A stretch of 55,960 nucleotides of DNA from Oscillospiraceae bacterium (GCA_015064205.1 SVSR01000007.1:1-55960), one strand, 5' to 3'; shown: positions 7,656 to 17,093, counted from the first letter of the stretch. The notes: generated from the sequence alone by a model not told the origin. Numbers and translations are program-made.

Positions 7656-9023
7656 ATGGAATTGTTTGACGTACTCGTGCTCGGCGGAGGCCCCGGTGGA
7701 TATCTCTGCGCAGAGCGTGCCGCACAGAGCGGACTCAAAGCGGCAGTTTTTGAAAAGAAAGCACTCGGCGGAACATGCCTCAACGAAGGCTGTATCCCCA
7801 CCAAAACACTCCTCAATTCATCAAAGATGTACCGTCACGCGAAGGAAAGCGAAGCTTTCGGCGTAACAAGCGAGGGTGTAAAGTATGACCACGCAAAGGT
7901 CATTGAAAGAAAAGACAAGGTAGTAAAAACACTCGTTTCCGGTGTTGGCGCTACAATGAAAGCAAATAAAGTAACGGTAATTTCTGCAAACGGCGTTATC
8001 AAGGGCCGCGGCGACAACGGATTTATTATCGAAGCTGACGGTCAGTCTTACGAAGGTAAGAGACTTGTTATCGCTTCGGGCTCTGAAACAGTAGTTCCGC
8101 CCGTACCCGGACTTAAGGAAGGCCTTGAATCGGGCTTTGTTGTAACGAACAGAGAAGTCCTTGATGAAAAGACTCTCCCGAAGGATCTCGTAGTAATCGG
8201 CGGCGGCGTTATCGGACTTGAAATGGCTTACTATTTCGCAAGCGTTGGCACAAACGTAACGGTTATCGAAATGATGCCTAAGATCGCAGGCGCAACCGAT
8301 GCTGAAATATGCAAGGTGCTCACAGACGCGTTTGAAAAGCGCGGTATGGTATTCAAGCTTTCCTGCAAGGTGCTTGAAGTTAAGAAAGACAGCGTAATTT
8401 ACGAAGAAAACGGCGAAAAGAAAGAAATTAAGTGCGATAAGGTACTCTTATCCGCAGGAAGAAAGCCTTCAACTGCAAATATCGGTATCGAAACTCTCGG
8501 GCTTGATATGGACAGAGCGGCGATAAAAACAGACCGCCACCTTTGCACAAACGTTTCGGGCGTATACGCTATCGGCGACTGCAACGGCAAGCTTATGCTT
8601 GCTCACACGGCATACAGAGAAGCTGAAGTTGCTGTAAACCATATGACAGGTAAGACAGACGAAATGCGCTATGACGTAATTCCGTCAGTTATATACACAG
8701 ACCCTGAAGTTGCAAGCGTTGGACTTTCCAAGGAAGCGGCTGAGGAAAGAGGCATGACTGTTAAGGAAGTCAAGCTTCCTATGTCCTATGCCGGCAGATA
8801 CCTCGCTGAAACAGAGGGCGGTAAGGGCTTTATCAAGCTTATTGTAGATACTGATAAGAAGAGACTGGTAGGATGCCATATGGTTGGCTCTTATGCATCT
8901 GAAATCATTATGACAGCAACTATGATGATAGATACAGAGCTTACACCGAGCCGTCTCCAGAAGCTTGTATTCCCGCATCCCACAGTAGTGGAAATAATAA
9001 GAGAAGCTATTTTCCATATATAA
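7656..9023 (+). CDS. lpdA: Dihydrolipoamide dehydrogenase (E3)
   Basis: A 455-residue flavoprotein. It shows the FAD-binding GGGPGG (10-15), the redox disulfide in GGTCLNEGCIPTK (Cys 41 and 46), an NAD-binding GGGVIGLEMA segment, the second FAD motif GVYAIGDC, and the C-terminal HPTVVEIIREA with the catalytic His-Glu pair. It reoxidises the dihydrolipoyl arm of E2 with NAD+. It lies 12 bases after E2 and 14 before E1, so it belongs to the same transcript. No lipoyl domain is fused to its N-terminus, unlike some clostridial acetoin or PDH E3 proteins. Confidence 0.96.
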   Translation: MELFDVLVLGGGPGGYLCAERAAQSGLKAAVFEKKALGGTCLNEGCIPTKTLLNSSKMYRHAKESEAFGVTSEGVKYDHAKVIERKDKVVKTLVSGVGATMKANKVTVISANGVIKGRGDNGFIIEADGQSYEGKRLVIASGSETVVPPVPGLKEGLESGFVVTNREVLDEKTLPKDLVVIGGGVIGLEMAYYFASVGTNVTVIEMMPKIAGATDAEICKVLTDAFEKRGMVFKLSCKVLEVKKDSVIYEENGEKKEIKCDKVLLSAGRKPSTANIGIETLGLDMDRAAIKTDRHLCTNVSGVYAIGDCNGKLMLAHTAYREAEVAVNHMTGKTDEMRYDVIPSVIYTDPEVASVGLSKEAAEERGMTVKEVKLPMSYAGRYLAETEGGKGFIKLIVDTDKKRLVGCHMVGSYASEIIMTATMMIDTELTPSRLQKLVFPHPTVVEIIREAIFHI

Positions 9024-9037
9024 GGAGGAAATGAAAT

Positions 9038-11503
9038 ATGCCAAAGAGTTTATTCGTAGATCCTGCCGAAACTCTTGCTCCCGGTAAGATCTCATTTAAA
9101 AGTATTCCGGTAAACGCTTATAACAAGACCATCAAGGATGAGCGCAAGCGCTACAGTGATGTTGACCTTGTTCGTATCTACCGCGACATCACGGTTCTCC
9201 GTGAATTTGAATCAATGCTTAATCAGATAAAGACTCAGGGCCTTTACAACGGCATTGAAACTACATATCCCGGTCCTGCTCACCTTTCCATCGGTCAGGA
9301 AGCTGCGGCTGTCGGACAGGCGTATCTGCTTGACCAGAACGACTTCTCGTTCGGCTCACACAGAAGCCACTCTGAAATTCTTGCTAAGGCGCTCTCCTGC
9401 ATCCATAAGCTCAGCGAACAGGAGCTTATGACAATAATGGAAGGCTTCCTCGGCGGTTCTGCACTCAGAGCAACAGAAAAGCTCGGTCCGGTTAAGGACG
9501 TTAAGGAACTTGCTATCCGCTTTATCCTTTACGGAACACTTTCCGAAATATTCGCACGTGATACAGGCTTCCACAAGGGTATGGGCGGTTCAATGCACGC
9601 ATTCTTCTTACCCTTCGGTATCTATCCCAACAACGCTATCGTTGGCGGTTCTGCAGCTATCGCAACCGGTGCTGCGCTCTTTAAGAAGATCAACGGCAAG
9701 CAGGGTATCGTAGTATGTAACTCAGGTGACGGTTCAATGGCCCGCGGACCTGTCTGGGAAGCAATGAACTTTGCCGCTATGGACCAGTTCAACACACTTT
9801 GGGAAAACCACAAGGGCGGTATGCCGATTCTTTATAACGTATTCAATAACTCTTACGGTATGGGCGACCAGACACGCGGAGAAACAATGGGTTACGATAT
9901 GCTTGCCCGTATCGGCTCAGGTATCAGCCCCACACAGTTCCACGCAGAACGTATCAACGGCTTCAATCCTCTTGCAGTAATTGACGCTATGGAACGCAAG
10001 CTCAAGATACTTCGTGCAGGTGAAGGCCCCGTACTTCTCGATACACTTACATACCGTTATTCAGGTCACTCAACATCCGACCAGAACGCTTACCGTACAA
10101 AGGAGGAAATCGATGCTTGGCGTGAGATCGACCCGATCATCACATACCGTAAGGGACTTGTTGAAGCAGGCGTTGTTGCAGACTCCAAGCTCGAAGAGAT
10201 CCTTGCTGAAACATCAGAACGTATGACAATGATCTGCAAGGCAGCTTCCGACCCGACAGTCAGCCCTTACGTTGACTTCAAAAAGGATCCTGCAGTTGTT
10301 GAACGTCTCATGTTCTCAAATGAAAAAGTAGAAAAGTTCGACGACCGTGAGCCTGAGGTAAATATGCCTCTTGCCGAGGTTCCCGCATATAAGAAAATCA
10401 AGGAAAAGGAAAGATGCCCGATCGTTGACGGCAAGCCTGTTTCCAAGATGAAGCTCTATAATCTCCGTGACGCTCTCTCTGAGGTTATCTATGACCGCTT
10501 CTATGAAGATCCTACACTTATTGCATACGGCGAAGACTGCCGTGACTGGGGCGGAGCATTTGCAGTATACAGAGGTATGATGGATGCCTTCCCGCACAGC
10601 CGTCTTTTTAACTCACCTATCGCCGAAGCGGCTATCGTTGGTACAGCAGTTGGTTACGCTCTTTCCGGCGGACGCGCACTTGTTGAGCTTATGTACGCTG
10701 ACTTTATCGGATGCGCAGGAGACGAAATATTCAACCAGATGTCAAAGTGGCAGGCAATGTCCGCAGGAATCCTCAAGATGCCGGTAGTTCTCCGTGTATC
10801 CGTTGGTTCCAAGTACGGCGCTCAGCACAGCCAGGACTGGACAGCACTTTGTGCTCATATTCCCGGACTTAAGGTTTGCTTCCCCGCAACACCCTGGGAA
10901 GCTAAGGGTCTTATGGAAGCAGCTCTTAAGGGAACAGACCCCGTTGTGTTCTTTGAAAGCCAGAGAATCTATGACGTTGGTGAACAGTTCCACGAGGGCG
11001 GTGTACCTGCTGAACGTTATGAAATTGAATTTGGTGACGTTAACAAGGTTCGTGACGGTAAGGACGTAACAATACTTACACTCGGTGCGGCTCTTTACCG
11101 TGCAGTTGATGCTGCAAAGCAACTTAGTGAAAAGTACGGTATGGAAGCAGACATACTCAACATTCACTCTCTTGTTCCGCTTGACTATACAAAGATAGTT
11201 GAGTCTGTTCGTAAGACAGGCAGAGTAGTGCTCGTATCCGATGCTTGCGCACGCGGTTCATTTATGAATGACGTTGCTAAGAACATCACAGAACTTTGCT
11301 TCGATGATCTTGATGCACCGCCCGTAGTAGTCGGCGCTCGCAACTGGATCACACCTCCTTTCGAATTTGACGAATTCTTCTTCCCGCAGGCAGGCTGGAT
11401 AATCGATGCTATCCACGAAAAGCTCGTACCCCTTCCCGGTCACGTTGCTGAAAACGGATGCACAGAAGCTGAAGCTATGCGCAGAGCAAAAGAAGGCGTA
11501 TAA
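9038..11503 (+). CDS. 2-oxoacid dehydrogenase E1, alpha and beta subunits fused
   Basis: An 821-residue protein joining both E1 subunits. The alpha part (about 40-450) has GHRSHSEIL-like motifs and the thiamine-diphosphate motif starting GDGSMARGP and ending about 40 residues later at NVFNN. The beta part (about 475-800) has DALSEVIYDRFYEDP, AYGEDC, SPIAEAAIVG and YADFIGCAGDEIFNQ. Together these do the ThDP-dependent decarboxylation and reductive acylation of E2. The segment between GDG and NN is longer than in standard PDH E1 alpha. Codon use is more GC-rich and biased than in neighbouring genes, suggesting high expression. A pyruvate, acetoin or branched-chain substrate is possible. Confidence 0.92.
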   Translation: MPKSLFVDPAETLAPGKISFKSIPVNAYNKTIKDERKRYSDVDLVRIYRDITVLREFESMLNQIKTQGLYNGIETTYPGPAHLSIGQEAAAVGQAYLLDQNDFSFGSHRSHSEILAKALSCIHKLSEQELMTIMEGFLGGSALRATEKLGPVKDVKELAIRFILYGTLSEIFARDTGFHKGMGGSMHAFFLPFGIYPNNAIVGGSAAIATGAALFKKINGKQGIVVCNSGDGSMARGPVWEAMNFAAMDQFNTLWENHKGGMPILYNVFNNSYGMGDQTRGETMGYDMLARIGSGISPTQFHAERINGFNPLAVIDAMERKLKILRAGEGPVLLDTLTYRYSGHSTSDQNAYRTKEEIDAWREIDPIITYRKGLVEAGVVADSKLEEILAETSERMTMICKAASDPTVSPYVDFKKDPAVVERLMFSNEKVEKFDDREPEVNMPLAEVPAYKKIKEKERCPIVDGKPVSKMKLYNLRDALSEVIYDRFYEDPTLIAYGEDCRDWGGAFAVYRGMMDAFPHSRLFNSPIAEAAIVGTAVGYALSGGRALVELMYADFIGCAGDEIFNQMSKWQAMSAGILKMPVVLRVSVGSKYGAQHSQDWTALCAHIPGLKVCFPATPWEAKGLMEAALKGTDPVVFFESQRIYDVGEQFHEGGVPAERYEIEFGDVNKVRDGKDVTILTLGAALYRAVDAAKQLSEKYGMEADILNIHSLVPLDYTKIVESVRKTGRVVLVSDACARGSFMNDVAKNITELCFDDLDAPPVVVGARNWITPPFEFDEFFFPQAGWIIDAIHEKLVPLPGHVAENGCTEAEAMRRAKEGV

Positions 11504-12127
11504 GTGAAAATAAAAAGAACGGCAAATGCCGGAGTGCTTATCGAGCTTGATGGAACTACCGTCTTGCTTGACGGCGTGTGCGATGAGCTCTCACCCTACC
11601 TCGGTACTCCCGGGGATATAAGAGCAGAGCTTAGCACAGATTTTCCTGACATTGTGGCGTTTACGCATATGCATACCGATCATTATGATAAGCTGTATGC
11701 AGACAATTACACAAAAGATACACTCAGGTCCATTCTCGGACCTGAGTGTCCTGCTTTAATCCACGCAGGCAATACAAGCTTCAATGCAGTCGCTACCCGA
11801 CATATCGGGAGGACTGACGTTATGCACGTAAGCTTTGTGATTACGGGAAGTAAATGTATCTGGTTTATGGGGGATGCATCGCCGCTTGAGCTTCAAAAAC
11901 TGGAAAATCAGCCAAAACCCGATGTGCTTATTGTACCATACGCATATGCGCTGACACCATCAGCGTGGCGCAAGACAAGGGCAACGGGGGCAGAGAAGAT
12001 AATACTTGTTCATCTGCCCTGCTGTAAAAATGACACGTACGGGTTGTGGAATTCTGTTGAAACAACGATACAGGGTGAAGACTGCGTATGTATTCCCGAA
12101 ATCGGGCAGACTGTGATTTTTAATTGA
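11504..12127 (+). CDS. Metallo-beta-lactamase-fold hydrolase
   Basis: A 207-residue protein starting with GTG on the very base after the E1 stop codon, so it is likely translationally coupled. THMHTDHYD (His 55, His 57, Asp 59, His 60) is the metal-binding HxHxDH motif. FMGDASPLEL and the late HLP/CCKND region fit the small UlaG-like branch of the fold, though I cannot place further metal ligands with certainty. Its substrate is unknown. Its place at the end of the E2-E3-E1 operon suggests a linked role, for example hydrolysis of a thioester side product, but this is only inference from position. Confidence 0.82.
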   Translation: MKIKRTANAGVLIELDGTTVLLDGVCDELSPYLGTPGDIRAELSTDFPDIVAFTHMHTDHYDKLYADNYTKDTLRSILGPECPALIHAGNTSFNAVATRHIGRTDVMHVSFVITGSKCIWFMGDASPLELQKLENQPKPDVLIVPYAYALTPSAWRKTRATGAEKIILVHLPCCKNDTYGLWNSVETTIQGEDCVCIPEIGQTVIFN

Positions 12128-12182
12128 GAATAAATTCAATTATAGACGAAGCGGCAAACCCCTTTAACTAATACATAAAATG

Positions 12183-12234
12183 AAAAGGCAATCTCACAAA
12201 TGGGATTGCCTTTTTTGTGTTTTTGTGGTATAAT
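12183..12234 (+). promoter_or_regulatory. Terminator-promoter module A
   Basis: Terminator stem AAAAGGCAATCTCA (12183-12196) pairs with TGGGATTGCCTTTT (12201-12214), then a T-rich run. TTGCCT (12206-12211) inside the 3' arm is the -35 box. The T-run is the 17-base spacer, and TATAAT (12229-12234) with TGG before it is the -10. Confidence 0.85.
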
Positions 12235-12307
12235 TGGTTTTGTTCAATGGGTGGTTACCAAATATTACGTTCCAATCTTAATTCATATAACAGTCAAGGA
12301 GAATAAA

Positions 12308-13435
12308 ATGTTAAATAGGTATTTAAAGGATCTTGAGTATATTGTCAATATAGACAGTGGTTCGACAGACTGCTTTGAAGGATCAAAACAAATTGCAGAT
12401 TTTTTTGGTGAGCGTTTTAAATCTATGGGATGGAATGTAAAAGAACATAATTTAGAACCAAATGCGGGAACCTGCCTTGTGTGTACCAACAGAGAAGCAG
12501 AAAAGTATGACCTTATGCTTATCGGGCACACCGATACTGTATTTTTAAAGGGTACTGTACAACAGCGACCTTTTCGTATTGAAAACAATATAGCTTACGG
12601 CCCGGGTATAACCGATATGAAAAGCGGATGCTTGCTGATGTATTACATTTTAAAAGAACTTCCTGCCGAAATAAACGATAAGTTAAACATTGTTGCAGTC
12701 TTTAATCCTGACGAAGAAATCGGAAGCTTTGCATCAAGAGAAGTTTACAAGAAATACGCTGAAATATCGGATTACGTTTATCTTTATGAAGCCGGATCAA
12801 AAACCGGTGCACGTTGCACAAGCAGAAAGGGCGGATACTTTATCCGAGGGGAATTTTTCGGAGTTCCCGGACACAGCGGAAGTGTTCTTACAAGCGGTGC
12901 CCGTTCGGCGGTAAGTGAGGCAGCAAAATGGGTGGTCGCACTTGATAAATTACAAAGCCTGGAAAGAAATACTTCTGTAAATATCATTATTGATAATGGT
13001 GGAATTAAGAGTAATATTGTTCCTGAATATGCTTCGATCAAGGTTGACATTCGCTTTTTTTGTTCGGACGAGATAGAGAGAATAGATAATCTTTTATCTG
13101 AACTTTTGGAGGGTGCAAAAGAGAGAAAAATTGAAGTAAAGCTTGAAAGAAGAATAAAGCCTGAACTTCAGCCAACAGAAAAAGGGAAAGCATACATAAA
13201 GCATATTGAGGAGCTTGCACAAAAGAATAATATGGAGTTCAAGCACGCTCCAAGAGGCGGACATTCTGATGCAAATATTATAGCACCGTATGGCCCGATA
13301 TGTATTGACGGTATGGGACCTGCGGGCGGACGTGTACATGCGCCTGAGGAATATCTTAATATTGATACTGTTATGCCAAGCTTTGAGCTTTCAAATCTTC
13401 TTATAAAGGATCTGGCAGATAGAAAGGGGAGATAA
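12308..13435 (+). CDS. M20 family metallopeptidase (carboxypeptidase G2-like)
   Basis: About 375 residues from the ATG at 12308, which has AAGGAGAA in front; the frame is open upstream into the promoter, so the longer form is rejected. Zinc-binding motifs of M20 are present: LIGHTDTV, then GPGITDMKSG, the catalytic pair DEEIGS, YEAGS, and a late GGHSDAN histidine. The lid (dimerisation) domain lies in the middle (about 175-285). Such enzymes cut amide bonds of acyl-amino acids or C-terminal glutamate. It shares a transcript with the aldose epimerase gene, which starts 2 bases after its stop. Confidence 0.9.
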   Translation: MLNRYLKDLEYIVNIDSGSTDCFEGSKQIADFFGERFKSMGWNVKEHNLEPNAGTCLVCTNREAEKYDLMLIGHTDTVFLKGTVQQRPFRIENNIAYGPGITDMKSGCLLMYYILKELPAEINDKLNIVAVFNPDEEIGSFASREVYKKYAEISDYVYLYEAGSKTGARCTSRKGGYFIRGEFFGVPGHSGSVLTSGARSAVSEAAKWVVALDKLQSLERNTSVNIIIDNGGIKSNIVPEYASIKVDIRFFCSDEIERIDNLLSELLEGAKERKIEVKLERRIKPELQPTEKGKAYIKHIEELAQKNNMEFKHAPRGGHSDANIIAPYGPICIDGMGPAGGRVHAPEEYLNIDTVMPSFELSNLLIKDLADRKGR

Positions 13436-13436
13436 T

Positions 13437-14282
13437 ATGAAACTTGATAATAAGATAATATCAATTGATGTTGCTGATCACGGAGCAGAACTAAAGTCTG
13501 CAGTCAAAGACGGCCGTGAATATATGTGGTGTGCTGACGAAAAATACTGGGGAAGAACTTCACCGGTGCTTTTTCCCATAGTTGGCAGACTTATAGATAA
13601 CACCTGCAGAATTGACGGAAAGACTTACACACTGACCTCACACGGCTTTGCAAGGGATTGTGACTTCAAAATAGTTGAATGCGCAGACGATTTTGTTACA
13701 TATTTATTAGAATCGGATGAAAATACGCTTGTAAAATATCCGTTTAATTTTAGACTTTACATTAAGTATACGCTTATTAACAATGTAATCAAAATTGAGT
13801 GGACGGTAGAAAACACAAACGATAAAGTTATGAGCTTTTCAATCGGTGCTCATCCGGCATTCAATTTAAAACCCGGAGACAATTATTTTGGCTTTGACAC
13901 GGATAAGGATATCATATACAGCCTTGTTAACGAAACCGGATTCTATGACAAAAATAATGTTTATACGCTTAAAAATGACGGACACGTAAAAATAGTAAAT
14001 TCTATGTTCGATAACGATGCTCTCATAATTGAAAACAAACAAGCTAAAGAGGTTTCACTCTGTGACGCCGATAAAAAAGCATATATTAAAGTCAGATTTG
14101 ACACAAAGATTTTCGGCCTGTGGTCGCCGATTAAGAAGAATGCACCGTTTGTATGTATTGAGCCTTGGTACGGTGTAGGGGACAGCTATGACTTCAAGGG
14201 AGAATTCAGCGAGAAGGCATACATTATAAGTCTGGAACCCAAAGAAGTTTTCAATACGAAATACGAAATAGAGCTTATATAA
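13437..14282 (+). CDS. Aldose 1-epimerase family protein
   Basis: A 281-residue galactose-mutarotase-fold protein. It contains KYWGRTSPVLFPIVGRL near the N-terminus, LTSHGFAR and SFSIGAHPAFN (catalytic His region), and the late CIEPWYGVGD segment with the glutamate expected for the family. It belongs to the LacX / YeaD-like branch. The role would be interconversion of sugar anomers, possibly of sugar phosphates. AGGGGAGA precedes the start inside the end of the M20 gene. Confidence 0.88.
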   Translation: MKLDNKIISIDVADHGAELKSAVKDGREYMWCADEKYWGRTSPVLFPIVGRLIDNTCRIDGKTYTLTSHGFARDCDFKIVECADDFVTYLLESDENTLVKYPFNFRLYIKYTLINNVIKIEWTVENTNDKVMSFSIGAHPAFNLKPGDNYFGFDTDKDIIYSLVNETGFYDKNNVYTLKNDGHVKIVNSMFDNDALIIENKQAKEVSLCDADKKAYIKVRFDTKIFGLWSPIKKNAPFVCIEPWYGVGDSYDFKGEFSEKAYIISLEPKEVFNTKYEIELI

Positions 14283-14286
14283 AAGC

Positions 14287-14340
14287 AAAATGGCAATCTT
14301 ATATAATAGGATTGCCATTTTTTCTGTTTTGTGTTAAAAT
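14287..14340 (+). promoter_or_regulatory. Terminator-promoter module B
   Basis: AAAATGGCAATC (14287-14298) pairs with GATTGCCATTTT (14310-14321). TTGCCA (14312-14317) is the -35 box inside the 3' arm, followed by 17 T-rich bases and TAAAAT (14335-14340) preceded by TGT. It ends the epimerase operon and starts the LysR gene. Confidence 0.85.
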
Positions 14341-14385
14341 AAATATGTAGCATTATAATCTAAATAAAGAAAGGGTGAGTCTTCT

Positions 14386-15273
14386 TTGCGAAAACTCAGG
14401 CAATATGAATTTGTAATAGAGATAGCAAGATGCGGTTCTGTGTCAAAAGCGGCAAAGTACTTAAATCTTTCGCAACCTACTTTATCAAAATATTTGGCAA
14501 CCCTTGAAGAAGAAATCGGACACGAACTGTTTGATAGAACAACAATGCCCCTGAAGCTCACAGAAGCAGGAAGAAAGTACCTTGCTGCAGCGAACAGAAT
14601 TCTAAAAATATATAACAGACTCAAGGACGAGCTTGAGATGATAAACGATGGCAAGAACGATTCCCTGATAGTTGGAATGAGCCCTACCCGCGCTCATTTT
14701 ATGCTTTTGAAGCTTATGAAAAACTTCAAATCGATGAATTCGTCGGCGAGAATTGTTATTAAAGAGGACACAGTAGCAGCTTTGAATGAAAAATTATATA
14801 GGGGGGAGCTCGATTTAATAATTTCACTGAAGAGTGATGAATCGAAGGAGTTTGAGGAAGTTTTTCTTTTTAATGAACAAACGCTGCTTGCTCTGCCTAA
14901 GAAGTATAATGATTATCCCGTTGAAAAAATACTAAGGCAGTGCCCGTTTGTAAGTCCGGGCCCGGGAGATTTTTTGTCGGATGTAATGGTTAGTGTGTTG
15001 TATGAATACGATAGGGAGGCCCCTGCGATCGAGGCTCAGTCAATAGAGTCAGTTCTTATTCTTGTTAACGAGGGTATGGGAGTAGGTTTTGTTCCGTCCT
15101 ATATCAGAGAGTTATGTACGTATGATAATGTTGTATTTAAAGAGATACCGTATGAGCTCAAAGAGAAAAATAAGGTGGAAGACAACCGTCAGGTTTGTGT
15201 GTTTTATAAGCGCGACAAAACACTAACACAGGCAGAAAAGGACCTGATCTGTGCCGCTAAAGCTTTGATATGA
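14386..15273 (+). CDS. LysR family transcriptional regulator
   Basis: A 295-residue protein from a TTG start, preceded by AAAGGGTGAG. The N-terminal helix-turn-helix is clear (EIARCGSVSKAAKYLNLSQP, then TLSKYLATLEEEIGHELFDR). The C-terminal effector domain follows from about 90 (VGMSPTRAHFML, LISLKSDE, EGMGVGFVPSYI). It probably controls the adjacent downstream TRAP-type permease in response to that permease's substrate, as LysR regulators often do for a neighbouring uptake gene. The inducer is unknown. Confidence 0.92.
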   Translation: MRKLRQYEFVIEIARCGSVSKAAKYLNLSQPTLSKYLATLEEEIGHELFDRTTMPLKLTEAGRKYLAAANRILKIYNRLKDELEMINDGKNDSLIVGMSPTRAHFMLLKLMKNFKSMNSSARIVIKEDTVAALNEKLYRGELDLIISLKSDESKEFEEVFLFNEQTLLALPKKYNDYPVEKILRQCPFVSPGPGDFLSDVMVSVLYEYDREAPAIEAQSIESVLILVNEGMGVGFVPSYIRELCTYDNVVFKEIPYELKEKNKVEDNRQVCVFYKRDKTLTQAEKDLICAAKALI

Positions 15274-15279
15274 TTTTCG

Positions 15280-15352
15280 GACGTATATTGGCTATAGCAA
15301 TTTTGCTATAACTAGTATACGTCTTGTTTTTTTGAAAACATGCTATTATAAT
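15280..15352 (+). promoter_or_regulatory. Long terminator hairpin overlapping the permease promoter
   Basis: GACGTATA (15280-15287) pairs with TATACGTC (15316-15323), and an inner TATAGCAA (15293-15300) pairs with TTGCTATA (15303-15310), followed by a T-run. TTGTTT (15324-15329), starting just after the stem, and TATAAT (15347-15352), 17 bases on, form a promoter built on the T-run. Confidence 0.75.
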
Positions 15353-15388
15353 AATGGTATTACAAGTAATATGAGGTGTTAAATAACC

Positions 15389-16780
15389 ATGTCATTGTTA
15401 TGCCTAACAGTAATGCTTATTGTTATTTGCCTGTGGTTTGGTATTTTGAAAAGACCGATATGGGAATCCATGGGCTTATCTTTCATAGTATTGGTTTTCA
15501 TTACAGGAACATGGAAGAATTTGCAGGATTATTTTAATGCGGGGCTAACTACGTCGCTGTTGTATTCAATGGTAGTATTTACCGCGATGTCGGCCATATT
15601 GTCGAAGACTAAAATAATAGACGGTGCAGTTAATCTTATTCTTGGTATGCTTGGCAGAATTCCGGGCGGAGCAGGATATGCAGCGGTAATTGCATCCGCT
15701 TTTATGGGTGCTTTGTCAGGTTCGGGACCTGCGAACGTTATGTCAACAGGTGTAGTCACCATTAAGTGTATGAAGGATTCAGGCTTTCCTGCGGAGCTCG
15801 CTGCAAACGTTGAAAGTAACGCCAGCTACTTAGGAAATATGATTCCGCCGTCTGCAAATATTGTTGCTGCATTTGGTGCCCTTGCTGCATTCTGGGCGGC
15901 AAGCGGTGTTGATAACACTATGTCGATCGGCTCTTTCTGGATCGTATGCTGGGGATGCTCTGTATGGTTTATAATTTCCCGAATACTTACGGTCTTTGTT
16001 TTCTGTAAGGTTTATAAAATCAAAGCTATGGAGCCTGAAAAAATTCCAAGCATAAGTGAAACTTTCAAGTCAAATTGGCAGGGGCTTTTGCTCCCGGTTA
16101 TCATATTAGTGCCTTTTATTGTAGACTTCTTGTTCAACAATGCAACAGCCCTGCCCGAAACTGCATATTTCGTTGAAAGGCTCGGTAAAGACGGAGCAAA
16201 GTTTTATTCGAATTCTCTCTTATTCTTTGTTGCAGGAATTGCGGCGATATATGCTGTTATTGTTATGTACTTTAAGAACAAAGAGAGCGTTTCATTTAAA
16301 AATATAACAAAAATGCTAAGCAAAACTTACAAAGGTATTGCCGGCACCGTTGGCACATGCTTGTTTGGTTATATGATAGGAGCTCTGTTTAACGATATTA
16401 ATGCCGCTGAAGAACTTACAGTTATTCTTGACGGATTGAATATGGGTAAGTATGGACTTGCAGTTGTTATTCCGATTATAACCTGCTTTATGGGAATGGT
16501 TATCCCCGGTTCATCATTGGTGTCTATATTCGGAACATTATTTATCGGTCTTTTTTATGCAGAGGGCGTTGATCCTGTTCTGGTAGCGGCAATGCTGCCG
16601 TGTATCTGCGGAGTAATGTGCGGAATAACACCTCCGCTTGCTCTTGGTATGTATGCAGGTATGTCTATAGCAGAATCAGATCCGGGAAAGACCATTAAGA
16701 ACGGTTTGTGGTGGGTTGCAGTACAATACATACTTGAAGTTATAGTTTTACTTGGTTGGCTTCCGATTTTAGGTTTATAG
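15389..16780 (+). CDS. TRAP-type large permease subunit (DctM-like)
   Basis: A 463-residue protein with about 12 membrane segments. The most diagnostic part is the motif region RIPGGAGYAAVIASAFMGAL followed by SGSGPANVMSTG and GNMIPPSANI. It corresponds to the conserved GH-PGG...A...MSGSA...IPPS pattern of DctM / UctM permeases, and a second half repeats it (GMVIPGSSLVSIFG, CGITPPLALGMY). TRAP transporters take up carboxylates using an ion gradient and normally need a periplasmic or lipid-anchored DctP receptor. None is encoded here, so the receptor may be elsewhere or the protein may act alone. Confidence 0.82.
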   Translation: MSLLCLTVMLIVICLWFGILKRPIWESMGLSFIVLVFITGTWKNLQDYFNAGLTTSLLYSMVVFTAMSAILSKTKIIDGAVNLILGMLGRIPGGAGYAAVIASAFMGALSGSGPANVMSTGVVTIKCMKDSGFPAELAANVESNASYLGNMIPPSANIVAAFGALAAFWAASGVDNTMSIGSFWIVCWGCSVWFIISRILTVFVFCKVYKIKAMEPEKIPSISETFKSNWQGLLLPVIILVPFIVDFLFNNATALPETAYFVERLGKDGAKFYSNSLLFFVAGIAAIYAVIVMYFKNKESVSFKNITKMLSKTYKGIAGTVGTCLFGYMIGALFNDINAAEELTVILDGLNMGKYGLAVVIPIITCFMGMVIPGSSLVSIFGTLFIGLFYAEGVDPVLVAAMLPCICGVMCGITPPLALGMYAGMSIAESDPGKTIKNGLWWVAVQYILEVIVLLGWLPILGL

Positions 16781-16793
16781 GAGGTTGTGAGAG

Positions 16794-17093
16794 ATGTTAA
16801 ATGTTATAAAGTTATGTAAAAAAACAGCAGAAGTATTAGAATTTGTTATAGGCGTTGCTATTATGGTATGCTTGTTTATAGGCGGTCTTGGTTTTGTTGG
16901 ATATGTTATTGCTTTCTGTATAGGAGGAGAGCTTGCAACGACTATATGCACGTGGTTATACACCGTATTTTACGGATATCTGATAAAGCTTTCAACGATA
17001 ACTACACTATTCACTTTTCTGCTTATTTACTTAAAGGGCGAAGCAAAATGGGTAAACCCTGTAAGATGCCGGAAGAATAAGTATAAATCATAG
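16794..17093 (+). CDS. Small membrane protein, possible TRAP small-subunit partner
   Basis: A 99-residue hydrophobic protein with three probable membrane helices (about 15-42, 47-62 and 66-82) and a basic C-terminal tail. It begins 13 bases after the large permease with GGAGG ahead of the start, so the two are made together. Its position suggests a partner like the DctQ small subunit, but it is shorter than DctQ, which usually has four helices, and I see no clear DctQ motif. Function is therefore only inferred from context. Confidence 0.65.
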   Translation: MLNVIKLCKKTAEVLEFVIGVAIMVCLFIGGLGFVGYVIAFCIGGELATTICTWLYTVFYGYLIKLSTITTLFTFLLIYLKGEAKWVNPVRCRKNKYKS

